From Parascedosporium putredinis (Eukaryota > Ascomycota > Sordariomycetes > Microascales > Microascaceae): a stretch of 64,000 nucleotides of DNA. Positions 25,116 to 36,666 of this stretch are shown here, in pieces. Both the position numbers and the translations under genes were made by a program. Below the pieces are notes generated by a model. It was not told the origin of the DNA and searched no databases. It worked only from the letters and a program-made list of their open reading frames with translations. The DNA is taken from positions 2,418,001 through 2,482,000 of the forward strand of contig CASHTG010000016.1 of the NCBI GenBank assembly GCA_949357655.1, in the 5' to 3' direction. Within the stretch, counting starts at the first letter, position 1. Every line of letters starts with the position of its first letter.

Positions 25116-27747
25116 CTCGGAGAGGTGGGGTTGACCGCGGTGGTCGAGGCTGGGGAGGGGAGGTAGCTGGGGTTCGGTCAAGGCTGGCTGTCGAGCCGTA
25201 AAAATCAAATCGTATCGACCATGCCAAGACTTGGGAGAAGGAAAAAGTGGTGGAGATCTAGGATCGCAGGGTCGACGGAGCGATCTTGCAGGGGGTTTTC
25301 TGGCTTGGGCTCGGAAGTCGTGAGAGGGCTATCGTGGAGAGAAGGGACGTCAATACATGGATAACCGCAGATCGAAAAGGAAATACGAGCAACGGCCCCA
25401 GGCCACCTATAAGTTCGCGGATGCAACGGAATTGGGGGAACAAACCTGTCCTTCAGCGGCAATCCGCCATTTCCGGGAGAGTTTTCGTTGCTATCGGATA
25501 CGCGCTTGAGCAAGGCAGCAGCACGTGCTGAAGTATGGCCGGCATAAAATTTTGGATTGAGAGAAGGTGCGGAAGTTTGGCCAGGCCTGTGGGAGGATGG
25601 TTGACCAAAAGGGCGATAGTTGACGGGTTTTCCGATGGAGCAACAGCGACTTTGCCAGACTGTGCTTCGATCCCTGGATGTTTGACAAATGCCGTCAAGT
25701 GAGCAAACGGTCGTTGAAGACTGGATCAGCGCTGGAAGTGGAGTGCCTGGGGCTCTTGGAGTCCCAACTCGGATTCCGTATGCTTAGTCATCAGCTTCGA
25801 TAAGGTTGGTGCCAACAGTCTTCGTCATTGCCTGGCGTGGTGACATCAACTAGCTTATTCTTCTTGCTCCTCCCTCCAAGTCGCTCTTGCCTCTAATATC
25901 TCGGGCCAATTTCGTCTCACATCGGGAACGATATAGTGTCCTGGCGTGCCTGGAATACGCATCTCTTCTTGCCCAGCTTCGGGTTTGGGATCCCTCCAGG
26001 GGCTACGTGGAGATTGAAGAGTTTGACAGAGGGTACTTGTGGCGAACTCGTTGGTACCGATTGCTAAACAGACATACAGATGGCTACTCGCGTCTTGAGC
26101 CTCTCACAGGCAGCAACTATGCCGGGAATGGTTCGATGACGTCTGCTGATGATTTACTCTAACTTGCAAGGCTTGCAAGGTGTGCACTCCACTACGAGAT
26201 TGACCCCTCTAAGATCTATGTGTGCTGCGCGGGGTTTGCGTTTGCTCTGCCTCCAGCACAAAAATGTCAGAAAGACAAAGCTGGGCTTGATTATTGAGTG
26301 TCATTCAAGGAAGTGAAAAATTTGAGCCTTGCGTCCACTGCTTCCTTTGGCTTGCGCTCGGCGGGGGTATCTTCCCTTGCAATCGAAAACCTGAGACGAA
26401 ACAAATATTTCCCGGGGTTGGGGTTCACTTTGTTTGAAGTGAACCGTGTCAAGGAGGAACTCCTGCATCGGGGCCACAACGATGATTTGAGCCACTGGAG
26501 GCTCAGGGATGCCGGTTCCGTGTTTAGGGGTTGGACAGGCCAACGTCTGAGCACGAGCACTCCAGTCTACACAAGTGATTGACTCCTCCAGGCGCTGAGC
26601 CGGTGGCTGTGTGCCGTCAAGCTCCTCTTGCTCGCACATGCAAGGTACATCAAATTTGATCCATTCGCCAAAGCAAAGGTCATTCAATGTTCTCTCCACC
26701 TTTGGGTGTATTCTTGGACATTTCTCTGGGACCGAGACACACGCACGTGTCAAAATGCTCGACAATCTAGTGCGAGCCCATTCAACACAGTGACCTGTCA
26801 GGTGCAAACAGGGCACATCTCCCACCAGTCCACACCTTGAAGAGAACCTTCGTAATTGAGGCCGGGTGATTCTCAAGGAATTGTGTACTCTGTGGTCTTA
26901 GATTGTGTTGAGGGGCAAGAGGGGTCTTGATTGAATCGTTCGGATAACAATTCTTAGCGTAGTGTACACAATGGAGCGATGGAAAGGTATCTCGGTGGCT
27001 GGTGTTGACCGCAACTTCGGGGCACGTTCAAAGGAGGTTAAATCGTCTGGTCTAATCTTTTGCTTTTGGCTAGGGTCAAAGATGGACTGTGGAGAGTGCT
27101 GAGGGTCTCGAAAAATCAAACTGCTTGGTCCTTCAGGAAGCGAGCGAGGCTTGTGAAAATGGCCAAATGGTGTGTCCGAGATGCAGTGTACCAATGGTAC
27201 CGCAGTTCCTAGGGAGGTACCCACTTATCTGCTGCAGTTACCTGGCCCCTTCCTCGACCCGGATTTGTACCCCAAGTCTCTAGTCCCTTGCCGGCCCCGT
27301 CACGTCTTTTTGCAAATCAGGGAAGGACAGTGAGAAGCCTGGACCTCTCCTTCCTCGTGTGAGACCTGCCTGGATTTTCTTCAAACCTCTTCATCCTCCC
27401 TTTGTCGTTGAGTTTTGAGTTTTTCCCACGACATCACGCATTTGCATCTCCCAGTACGATATTACGCCTGATTTCACGTCCGGTACGTCGACGACTCGAA
27501 ACACGAGATTGGTCTTCGCGACGAGCGAGTACTTGGTTTTTTTCTTTGTCCCCTTATTATCCCCCCTCCCGGCCGGCCGCCCTTTCTCCCGACATTGTGT
27601 GATCTTACGCGATCCCCCTACTTTGAGATAGCGTCGACATCGCGTTTTTTTATTTTCTTTTGACCGACTCGCAAACCTACGTATTTGCTTGCAGCTTCTT
27701 CGACTGCCCTTTATCGGGCCATCCACATCTTATCAAGCCGACGCAAG
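25116..27747. other. Divergent spacer between Doa10 and the next gene
   Basis: No supported gene in 2.6 kb. The 191-codon minus-strand frame at 26301-26876 has no recognisable motif and mixed codon use. Promoter-like pyrimidine-rich sequence precedes the gene starting at 27748 (27340-27660, with T runs). Confidence 0.5.
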
Positions 27748-30528
27748 ATGGCGAAGAATAGCCTGGGGAAGGCGCCATCGCCTCCTTCGGAAGAGCTTAA
27801 CGGGCTCGCGAAGAAGAATTCGCGCCTTAGCAACGGCAAGGCGACGGTTCCTACGCGAAGACACGCCTACACTCCTCGACCCTCGAGCTGGCGCTCCCGG
27901 TTCTTCAATACCATCGCGAGGTACGTGATGCGCGCTGTTTGCTTCGCCGTCCCCCAAAAATGCTAACCTATCCCCTGCGCTCGCTTCTAGGATTTTCACG
28001 TGGTATGCCATCGTCACCGTCCTCTTTAGGTGCCCTTCGACGATACAAGAGTGCGACGAAGCCTCGCCTGCCATTTGCACGGCCTACTTCAAGACCAAGG
28101 CGGCCGTGCTCCCCACGTGGAGCCATACTTTGAAGAGTATGCCGCTCCCTATGTTGAGGTCGTGAGCCCTTACGTCCAGGTCATCTCGAACAACGTTATC
28201 GCACCTACATACGCGGTGATCGAGCGCTACGGCGCGCCAAGGGCCCAACAAGCCAAGGAATTCCTCGCGGGACATTGGGCCACGACTGGCCAGCCTCACG
28301 TGGATAGGGCCCGTAAGCTGGCCAACGAACAATACGAGCGCAGCCTTGCTCCCCATGTGGAGCAAGCTTCGCAGGTTCTTTCTCCGTACTACGCCATTGC
28401 TCGTACGAGCGCTGAGCGGACCTACGAGGAACTGCTCCTTCAAGCTACGAGTTCGTGAGGCCTTATGCCCTTACCGCCTACGATGCTGCTCGAACGGTCA
28501 CGGTCGAGCAAGTTATCCCTCGACCGTCTGGGCGTTCAACACGACTTATTCTTTTCTGGATCGCAATGTTTGGCCCCACGTCAAGGGCATCTACGCCGAG
28601 CAGGTTGAGCCCCAGCTCTTGAGAATCGGACAACGGCTTGGTCGCTATAGAGACGCGCCCACGACTGGAATTCCCAAGAAGAGCGTGCCGCCTAGGTAAG
28701 CATTAGCAGTTACTAGGAGTATCCGAGCCGCCAGTGCCGATTGCTAACAAAATTGAACAGCCCCGATACCAAGTCGTCTTCTTTCGTGGTGAAGCCTTCC
28801 GAGTCTTCTTCGCGCAAGGCCTCGTCGTCCGCCCCACCCGCCGAAACCACGTCGAGCTCAATCCCTCCCACCGCCGAGTCTAGCGCTAGCGTTGTCCCCG
28901 ACGACTCCAACTCTGAATCGCAACCCGTGGCCAACAATGAGGTCGAGATCAAGGCCAAAAATGCCAAGCCCGACACAGAGGAGTTGCGCCGCATCGCGTC
29001 CGAAACCGTTGCGGAGGATCTGCACCAGTGGCAGACCAAGTTTGCTAACGCGGCCGACGAGGGCGCCGTAGAGATTGAGGACAAGGTCGAGCAGCTGTCC
29101 TTCAACATGATTGAAAGCCACGTTAAAGGCCAGGGCCGCAAGCTGGTGGCTGAGCTCAAGGAGGCGGCTGCCGAGGAAACGGCGAAACTTCACAAGAACA
29201 TCATCTCTCTTGTCCAGTCGTCCTCGAGAGCTACTCGGGACGAGACCGAGGACTCGGCCATTGCGTCGGTGAGACAGGCAGGCTTGGTGATCAAGGAGAA
29301 GGCGCAAAATATCCGCAGCTGGAGGGAGGGATTCGAGGCCCAGCTACACGTTGCGGTGACGGCGGCTGCCCAGGAGCACTTTGACATTCTCGGCAACATG
29401 CGTGATTTGGCCCTTCAGAAGATCGGCATGAAGTGGGCATGGATGGAGGGTGTAACTTACAAGGACTGGGCCAAGTACCACGACATGAAGAAGCGATTCG
29501 ACGAGTGGACCGAGGAACTCCAGCAGCTCATCGTTACCCACCCTGGTCTGGAATCCGCCATGAACGCCGCTGCCGATGTCGAAGACGACGGCATGGAGGA
29601 GGCTCAGGCCGCCGCGAGAGAGCTCGCCAGACTGAAGCAGGTTGCGCTGTGGAAGATTGAGGCCGGCGACACATCAGACAACTTTGATAGCGAGGCCATG
29701 AAGGCGGCTGCGGAGGCCGCACTCGCTGGTGCGGATGCCGAAACCGCCGAGGCTGCTAAGCTCTCGCCCGAACAGGAAGGGACCGCGCCTGAAGATGCCC
29801 CAGAGCCCGAGCCCGAGCCCGAAGTTGAAGAGGAACCGGAGGCGCCCGTCGAAATTGTCGCCGATGCCAACACTGCAAAGGTTTCTGGAGAAGCTGAAGA
29901 GCCGCAACCCGCCGAGGAAGACGTTGTGCCCGAAGAGCCCGTAGCGGTCGTTGAGCAGCCTACTGAAGACGACGCCAGCTCGACAGGGAACTCTGGTGCA
30001 CCTGTCGTTGCCGAAGCTCAGGTGGTGGATGAGCCGGAAATTGTTGCGGACAACATTCAAGAGTCGGATGCGCCCGAGCCTGTGGCAGAGCCCGCCGAGG
30101 CTGCTCCTGTCGCCGAAGTCGAGGAGGATGTCAAGCAAGCTCCCGTTGACCAAGTCATTGAAGAAAAGGTTGTTGAGCAGAAAGAAGAGGAAGAGGCGGT
30201 TGCCAGCGATATTCCCTCGGTGGCTGAAGAGGACATCCCTTCCATCCAAGTGGCCGCCTCTGATGTGGCGGAGGCTAGTGAGGCCATTCTCGAAGAAATT
30301 GTGGATCCCTCGACCGATGGAGGGGAGGGCATTCTTTCCCAAGCCTCTGCAGCGATTGAGTCAGCTGGCTCCAAGCTGAGCGAGGCCGTCGTCAGCGCTT
30401 ATAGCGGTGAAGACGTGGCAACCGAGGAAGCCCCCATTGCTCAGGAGAGCCCGGAGGCAGCCATTCCCGTCCAGGTAGAAGAGGAGCCGAGCACTCTGCT
30501 CTGGTCGGAGAAGAACGATGAGCTCTAA
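27748..30528 (+). CDS. Fungal-specific protein with N-terminal membrane segment and long acidic tail
   Basis: Exons 27748-27920, 27991-28695 and 28761-30528. The introns are 70 and 65 bp; the second has a GCTAACAA branch. The product is about 880 residues. A basic N-terminus precedes one hydrophobic segment (IFTWYAIVTVLF). Repeated Tyr/Pro amphipathic units follow (YAAPYVEVVSPYVQVISNN, VEQASQVLSPYYAIAR, and a related copy near 28460-28560). A helical, probably coiled-coil region with QAKEFLAGHW-like and W-rich stretches (KIGMKWAWMEGVTYKDWAKY) comes next, and the last 250 residues are Glu/Ala/Pro-rich and very acidic. Orthologues in Sordariomycetes are often labelled 'transcription factor hoxa13', but I see no homeodomain. 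An organelle-surface protein seems likelier (inference). Three breaks of one missing base: CCCC 28111-28114, about 28444, and CCC 28517-28519. Confidence 0.8.
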
Positions 30529-30600
30529 TCCCTTGTACGATGCGGGGTGGGCAAGTAGAGACAGATGATTGCGGATATGCCATTGCCGCATTCGTTTCTT

Positions 30601-30632
<32 letters not shown>

Positions 30633-32058
30633 GCTCTCCCTCGTGCGACACGTTGTTATGTTTGCCCGAGAGCCTGCGCCACATGGCGCCTTAGCGTGGA
30701 GGGACAAGGGACACATCCACCTCGGTTCTCTCGGCTTGCGTGGAGGGGTTGACGAACCGCATTTTTCGTCGATACGGGCCCAAAACGGCAGTAGGCAACA
30801 TACGATCTCGGTTTGCGACCAGAGCTTAGGAGGGGTTCCCTTTGTTGGTTGTGTTTTTTGCCTTCTACTCCCTCCCTTTCTCAGTGGTATCGGCGTATGG
30901 AGTCGGGATGATACAAGGGGTTTTTTGTCTTCTTTTATTCCTTTCCTGGTTCCGTGGGAGCATCGGCTCGCGCGGGACGATTGTAACATGGCAGCTTGGA
31001 CATGGACCTAAGTCGGAGAGACCACACGGGACCAACAGTCCAGAGAAGAGGGATACCCAAGATTTTTTTTTTTCTTTTCTTTTTGAGCCAGCATATACAA
31101 AGGGAGGGATAGCCTCCAACGGGGGCGGCTGAGGTGGATAATTTTGGGGCGAAGCCATGTAGCACACGTATACCGAGACCATCGTGTTCGTAGGGACTTG
31201 CGAGCGTGGCCGGTTCATTTTTCCAGCAGGATTATTATTCACGCTTGACCAATTATAAAAATACAAAAATTCACCCACGTTGCGTGTTCGATAGTCTCGT
31301 ATTTCGTAGCCCTCTCGTTGTATATGTCCATCCTCAGACTCGACTGTGTGTCTTGTCCCGTCGCTGGAGATTCGAACGGTGTCGCTATCGTACAAAAACT
31401 CCGTTTTTGCCGTGGGTTTCCGTTACAACGAAAAGAAAAGCTGGCGTGTACGGCCGTATAAGTAACCGTTTTGGGTAAAATGAAGCCAATAAAAATGGTG
31501 ACTTTTTCTAGGCACCCGTGAAACTCCTAACGCTAATTGGCCAATAACGAAGACCCAAGACCACGCACCCAAAATGGACCAGGCTGCGAGATAACCGCCA
31601 ATGGGGCGAACGGTGATGGACTTGGGGGTTCAACCGTCCAGGCAACAGCATTCCCGCTCCTTTCGATATTACGCCTCCAGCTCCCCTGGTCCATCCCCCA
31701 TCGCAACACAATAGCAACGCCGGCAGAAGTGAACTCGAGAACAGGAATCAAGAAAGGAAAAGAACCAAAGACAGGAAAAGAAAGGAAATATCAGCTCGTT
31801 GTGCAAGAAACGCAATCGCAAAGACAGGTCCATTGACGACCTTGCATATCCTAGGAATTCGTTCATTTGAGGGAAGCCAGGGCTGGACGACGCTCGGGGC
31901 CCGGACTCAGAAATCCCAACTTGGCCGCATCACCCCGCCCTTGCGCATCTCTGGAACCGCATCGACGAAGCACGCATTATAAAGGTTTTTAGTAGAATCG
32001 ACACACACGCAGACACAGAAAAAAAAGCAAAAGGCAAGGGTTTTCGACGCCGCCCGCG
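30529..32058. other. Spacer upstream of the HeLo fusion gene
   Basis: No gene recognised. A (TC)n microsatellite is at 30601-30638, just after the stop of the preceding gene. An AT-richer stretch lies at 31240-31280 and a T run at about 31064-31074. The last 100 bases are A-rich leader. Confidence 0.6.
30601..30638. repeat. (TC)n microsatellite
   Basis: Imperfect TC dinucleotide repeat with two GC interruptions, 72 bases after the stop of the acidic-tail protein and so probably in its 3' UTR. Confidence 0.9.
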
Positions 32059-35000
32059 ATGAGTTCCCTCATCCCTCGGGGCGGCTTCCAGCTGCCCTTT
32101 CAGAAGCGCCTCAGCAACCTGTACAACGACACCAAGAAGTCGTCCGACTTCGTCAAGGAGCCCGTTCAGAATGCCGAGGACCCGGAGATCAAGGCGCTGC
32201 ACCGCAAGCTGCGCATCCAAAAAGACCGGCTCGTGACGTGGGGGTCGAGTGGTCGGACCACACGCAGTCCGCGGGCATCGACGAGTCGCTGTCCAAGGCA
32301 GGGCTGAGCGAAGTCGTCGGGAGCATCATGTCGACGATCAAGGACATCCTCGCCGAGGCTGAGCCGCTGTGGCAGAGCTACACGGATGGCAGGGGCAGCA
32401 TCTCGGTCAGCGGCGGGGGAGGAGGAGGTGGTGGTGGAGGTGGTGGAGGGGGCGATGGGACGTCGAGTAAGGGGAACTCGGCGGATCGCAAGAAGCTCCT
32501 CATCATCTGGGACCGCGGTAGGTTTGAGGACTTGGTTAAGGACCTGACCATGTCGATCGACACGCTGTACGACTTGTCGCGGACGAGGTCATCGTCGTCG
32601 CAGTTGGCGAGTCTCCGCGCCGCGCCCGTAGGTAGCGGCGGCGGCGGCGGCATCATGCCGGCCGCGACCAAATTGGCGATCGAGGAGGCGGCGCGGTCGT
32701 TTGAGTCGACGCGCATGCGCACACCGCAGCACATCGCGCCCACGACGCTGGTGCCTCTGCGGTACATGCAGCAGACGGACGGCGCCTCGTACTCGGTGGA
32801 CGAGCTGCACGAGAGGGACATTGTCCTGATGAACAAGCCGGCCTTTGCCGAGCTGGCGCGGTCCAGCGACGCGCAGCAGTGGGCGCCTCTGCTCCTCGAG
32901 TTCGCCAACTTCGACTCCATCTACTCCACCACGGGCATCATGCCCCCGATGGCGCGCTTCGAAAAGCTCTCCGCGGGGCTCCAGAGGGGCCCGCAGCGGT
33001 CGCCGGGCACGTGGACCGGTATCCCCGCCTCCTGGGCTACTACGAAGACTTGGAGCGCTCCAGGCTGGGCCTCGTGTACCAGTTCCCCACCGCCTTTAAC
33101 CCCGTCTCGTTCGACCCGCACACGCGGCTGCCGTCCGGCCAGCTGCACACCCTGCGGGACCTGCTCTCGCGGCCCGACTACGAGCCGCGCCTCGAGGCCA
33201 AGTTCCGCCTCGCGCACAACCTCGCCAACACCGTGTTCGACATGCACTCACGGGGCATCACGCACGGCAACCTCGTCGACAGCAGCGTAGCCTTTTGCGC
33301 CACCAAGATCAACGAGGACATGGACGAGCCCGACGTGCGCCGACCCCTCCTCACCTCGTTCGAGCTTTTTCCCAACACCCCGGCCTCGGACGAGGCCTCG
33401 ACCTCGCGCCAGCCGCTCTTCCACCACCCCCTGGACCCGTACATCACCAAGCACTCGCCCTTTGGCAACTGGACCGACCTCCGCGTGCTGGATCTCTATT
33501 CCCTCGCCATGATCCTCACCTGCATCGGCATGTGGTCCAACATCGAGATGCTGGTCCCCGACCCGAGCGTGCCCTCTGTGCCCGAGTCCATCATGGACAA
33601 GCTCGCGATCCAGTGCGGCACTCTTTACATGAAGGCCGTCCAGGTCTGCTGGCGCGCCGTCGAGCACGAATTCTCGGGCGAGGACCCCACTGGCGAAGAG
33701 CTGCTGGCTTCGGTGCAGATGGAAGTGAGCCGCTGTCTCGAGGCCTGCTGCATCATTGACGGCGTCAACGGCCTCGAGGATAGGTTTGTCGAGGACCGCG
33801 CGATGCGGGAGGACCCGCAGCCGTTTGTGCCGACCCCGCTTTCGGCCCCGGCTGCGCTGCCGGCTGCCCCTCCCTCGCCGCCGTCGATCAAGATGGCGAG
33901 GGCTAGGATGCAGCCTACGAGAGCGGCTACGGATCAGCCGTCTATGAAAATGTCGGCGCCCAAGCTCGCGCCTGAGATGGTGTTGGGGCTGTCCAAGCTC
34001 GATCTCAAATCGGAGATTGTGCGCGACGCGCCCGTGGTGACGCGGGCGAAGAATGTGGAGAAGCCCAGAGAGAAGCCCAGCGGTAAGTGCAGTCAAGTTT
34101 CAATTCTCTACCTCTTCCTATTTGCGATTGGCATATTCGAGTATCTATCGAGATCCGCCTGTATCTGTATTTTTGTATTTTTCTGGAGATCCGCGGACCG
34201 ACTAACGATGGATGTGTACTAGAACCCAAGGAGAAGATGCGCCTGTATCCCCAGGTAGAAATTCCGGCCGAGGCCGTGGAAAGGTGGAACAAGGACATCA
34301 TGCCCAAGATCAACATGGCGCTCCGCCAGTTCTACCGCAAGTACCCCGAATCGGTCGAGATCTCGCTCGAGGCTATTGGCCCTTCGGCGACAGCGACCAA
34401 GCCCACCGTCCTGGTCGTGTGCACCTCGGTGAGCAAGGTAAAGAGTATCCTGAACCGCAAGATGTCGGACCTGTTTGATGGCGCCACGCCCGAGTTCGGG
34501 CTCAAGGTGTGCAAGGGCAAGGTCATTCGCGCCAGCAAGGGTCGACACCCGCGGCGTCCGATGCGAAGCGGAGCATGGCGCGCTCGGGAGGGCCCAGAAA
34601 TAACCCTCATGGTGAGGCGGATGAGGATGGCGAGGACGGCCCGGAGGCTGCAAACACATCGTACCAGGAGCGACCCCTGAACGGAGCGAGTATCGGCGCG
34701 TGGATCGGCGATAGGCACCTGCCCGCGGTTAGTTTTGGCGGGCTCGTGATTGTGGATGATAAGCCGTATGGCATGACGGTACACCACATGTTGGACGACC
34801 CGGGCTGCGACGAGGCGCCGGAAGAGCCTCGGCGCTCGGTGGCCTACGCCGGGTGGTCGGGCAGCTCGTCGGGCGATAGCGATGAAGACTACGCCTGCGA
34901 ATTCTCGGATTCGGACTCGGACTCGGACACCGAGCTCACGAGCGACGACGAAGAAGACGAGGACTATGAGTCGGACGAGGAGTCAGAAGGGGAATTCAAC

Positions 35001-35908
35001 GAGCCCGGCGACATCCCCGGCGTCGAACCCGGTTGCGGCGATGGGTACATTATCACGCAGCCGGCGTTTGACGACGTGGAAGATTGGCTCTTTCCTTCGC
35101 GGGACAACAAGAATGAAGACCACATTGACAGCTTCAGCCTCGGAGAAATGTTCGCCTCGAGCGGCCTGCGGCGCCGCCACGAGGGCGGGCTGATCCACGA
35201 GGTGGACTGGGCGCTCTTCGAGTTCCAGAGCGACCGCCTTCCGTACACCAACTCGTTCCCACGGCCGGCGAGCGCGGGGAGGGCCTCCCCATGCTGCAGC
35301 CGACCAACGTGGTGGCGACGGACCTGCTCCCCGGATTGGAGGTGCAGTGCAGCGCGAGGACGAGCGGGATGCAGACGGGCAAGATCCTACCCGCGCTGAC
35401 GAGCATCAAGATCTACGGCCGCAAGTCGGTGAGCCACGCCTACCAAATCACGAGCACAACGGGTGGGCCGCGAAGCGGTGGCGGCGGCGGCGGCGGCAGC
35501 GGCTCCGGCGGCAGCGGCTCCGGCGGCGCGGCCGGAGAGTGCCACCCGCTCGGCGTGCCGGGAGACTCGGGGGCGTGGGTCGTCGAGAAGGACAAGGGCC
35601 GGGTGTGCGGCCACGTGCTGGCGTACAGCCAGCGGAAGCAGGTGGCGTATATTTGCCCGATGGAGATGTTGCTCAACGACATTGCCGACACGCTCGAGGC
35701 CGCCGAGGTGAAGCTGCCGGGCGGGGAGGCGGTGATCTCGGGGAAGGCGAGAAACCCCGAGGCGGACCTCGCCAAGGTGGCGGGCCTGAGGATTCGCAGC
35801 GGTAGGGGCAGCGACGATGACGAGGAGGAAGCGGACTCGGAGAGCGAGAGGCAGGCCAGGGTGGTGGCTATGACGGGGGATGCCGCGGCGCAGCAGGGCG
35901 GCGCCTAG
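32059..35908 (+). CDS. HeLo domain / pseudokinase / trypsin-like serine protease fusion
   Basis: Exons 32059-34082 and 34223-35908 (140 bp intron, ACTAACG branch), about 1240 residues. (1) HeLo-type (prion-inhibition) helical region: LRIQKDRLVTWG, then DESLSKAGLSEVVGSIMSTI; the usual hydrophobic first helix is not evident. (2) Poly-Gly linker at 32410-32455. (3) Kinase-like domain: ANTVFDMHSRGITHGNL aligns with the catalytic loop, but HRD is replaced by HGN (codons 33263-33271) and no DFG is seen (LLTSFELF), so catalysis is unlikely. (4) Domain beginning PTVLVVCTSVSKVKSIL. (5) Acidic Ser/Asp spacer. (6) Trypsin-like protease with His in TVHHML (34782-34787), Asp in VDWALFEF (35205-35207) and Ser in GDSGAWVV (35567-35569). 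HeLo domains act in fungal incompatibility and membrane-damaging cell death; the role of this fusion is inferred. Breaks of one missing G: 32240-32244, about 33004-33006, 34539-34541 and 35276-35279. The C-terminus may extend past 35908. Confidence 0.8.
32410..32455 (+). repeat. Poly-Gly-coding GGN repeat
   Basis: Imperfect GGN tract inside the fusion gene encoding about 13 consecutive glycines between the HeLo region and the kinase-like domain. It is probably a flexible linker and a likely site of length variation. Confidence 0.85.
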
Positions 35909-36140
35909 GTCGACGAACGACGACAACACGACCACGACGACCACGACGGCTGCTGCTGCTGCTGCTGCTACTGCGACGGCGGCGGCTGCTGCGGCGGCGC
36001 TGTTGCCGGCGTCGTCTCACGACGTGGGCATACCCTACCTCTCGGAAAAGGTGGAGGAGGCGGGCGTGTCGGGCGAGGCGGCGGCCATCCAGGTGCCGTC
36101 GGCGGAGCTGTTGGTGTGCATGCAGCCGTCGCAGAGGGGT
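35909..36140 (+). other. Possible C-terminal coding extension of the fusion gene
   Basis: Directly after the stop at 35906-35908 a different frame stays open with strongly G/C-ending codons to about 36140. It reads a Thr/Ala-repeat segment (GCT repeat at 35949-35969), then HDVGIPYLSEKVEEAG and EAAAIQVPSAELLVC. Codon use matches the upstream gene and decays after about 36140. A two-base miscall just before 35906 would join it to the fusion protein. Otherwise it is 3' UTR that happens to be GC-rich. Confidence 0.4.
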
Positions 36141-36666
36141 TTACGGGCCGTTTTTGTAGATTTCGGAGTGATTGGGTGTGCGGGTAATGGGTTGTCAACA
36201 CGGGACTTTCTCTCCCCCTTTTTTTCATTTCTTTTTCTTTCATTTTCATTTTCCCCTTCTTTGACTTGCTCTGTTCAAAGGATGCGGAGTGTAGGAACAC
36301 TAAAGAAAGAGGGTTCGGAGCTGGCGGAGTTGGCACGAAAACGGAAAAGGATTCCCCTCCAGAATGTCCTTGATCTTGAAATTTCAACATTGAGTTATAG
36401 GGAGACGGGGGTCTGGATAGATTTGTCCCCCATGGGTTGGGAAAGACGCGGAACATGTTATGCTGAGAGACGCTGTTCCCGTACCACTCACTCTACGATG
36501 GGTTGGTCCCGTTTTATATCCTGTTGTTTCTTTTGTTTTCATCTTCATCCTTGATATCCCGGTCTATGGCGAGCTATACGGCTTTTCTTTTACTTATTTT
36601 TCTTGATCATCCTACATAAATTGAAACCATTTTAAAAATCAAACTCTTTTAGGGGATAGTACTCAT
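36141..36666. other. Convergent 3' spacer
   Basis: No gene. T/C-rich and then AT-rich 3' UTR sequence of the fusion gene and the facing CCDC25-like gene. Confidence 0.6.

Noticed and set aside
26301..26876. 191-codon open frame on the minus strand
   Set aside because: No recognisable domain, irregular composition, codon use unlike neighbouring genes, and overlapping frames on the other strand.
32059..35908. Interpreting the fusion gene as a relic pseudogene
   Set aside because: Its breaks are the same one-base homopolymer losses seen in essential genes, and the protease triad and splice sites are intact.
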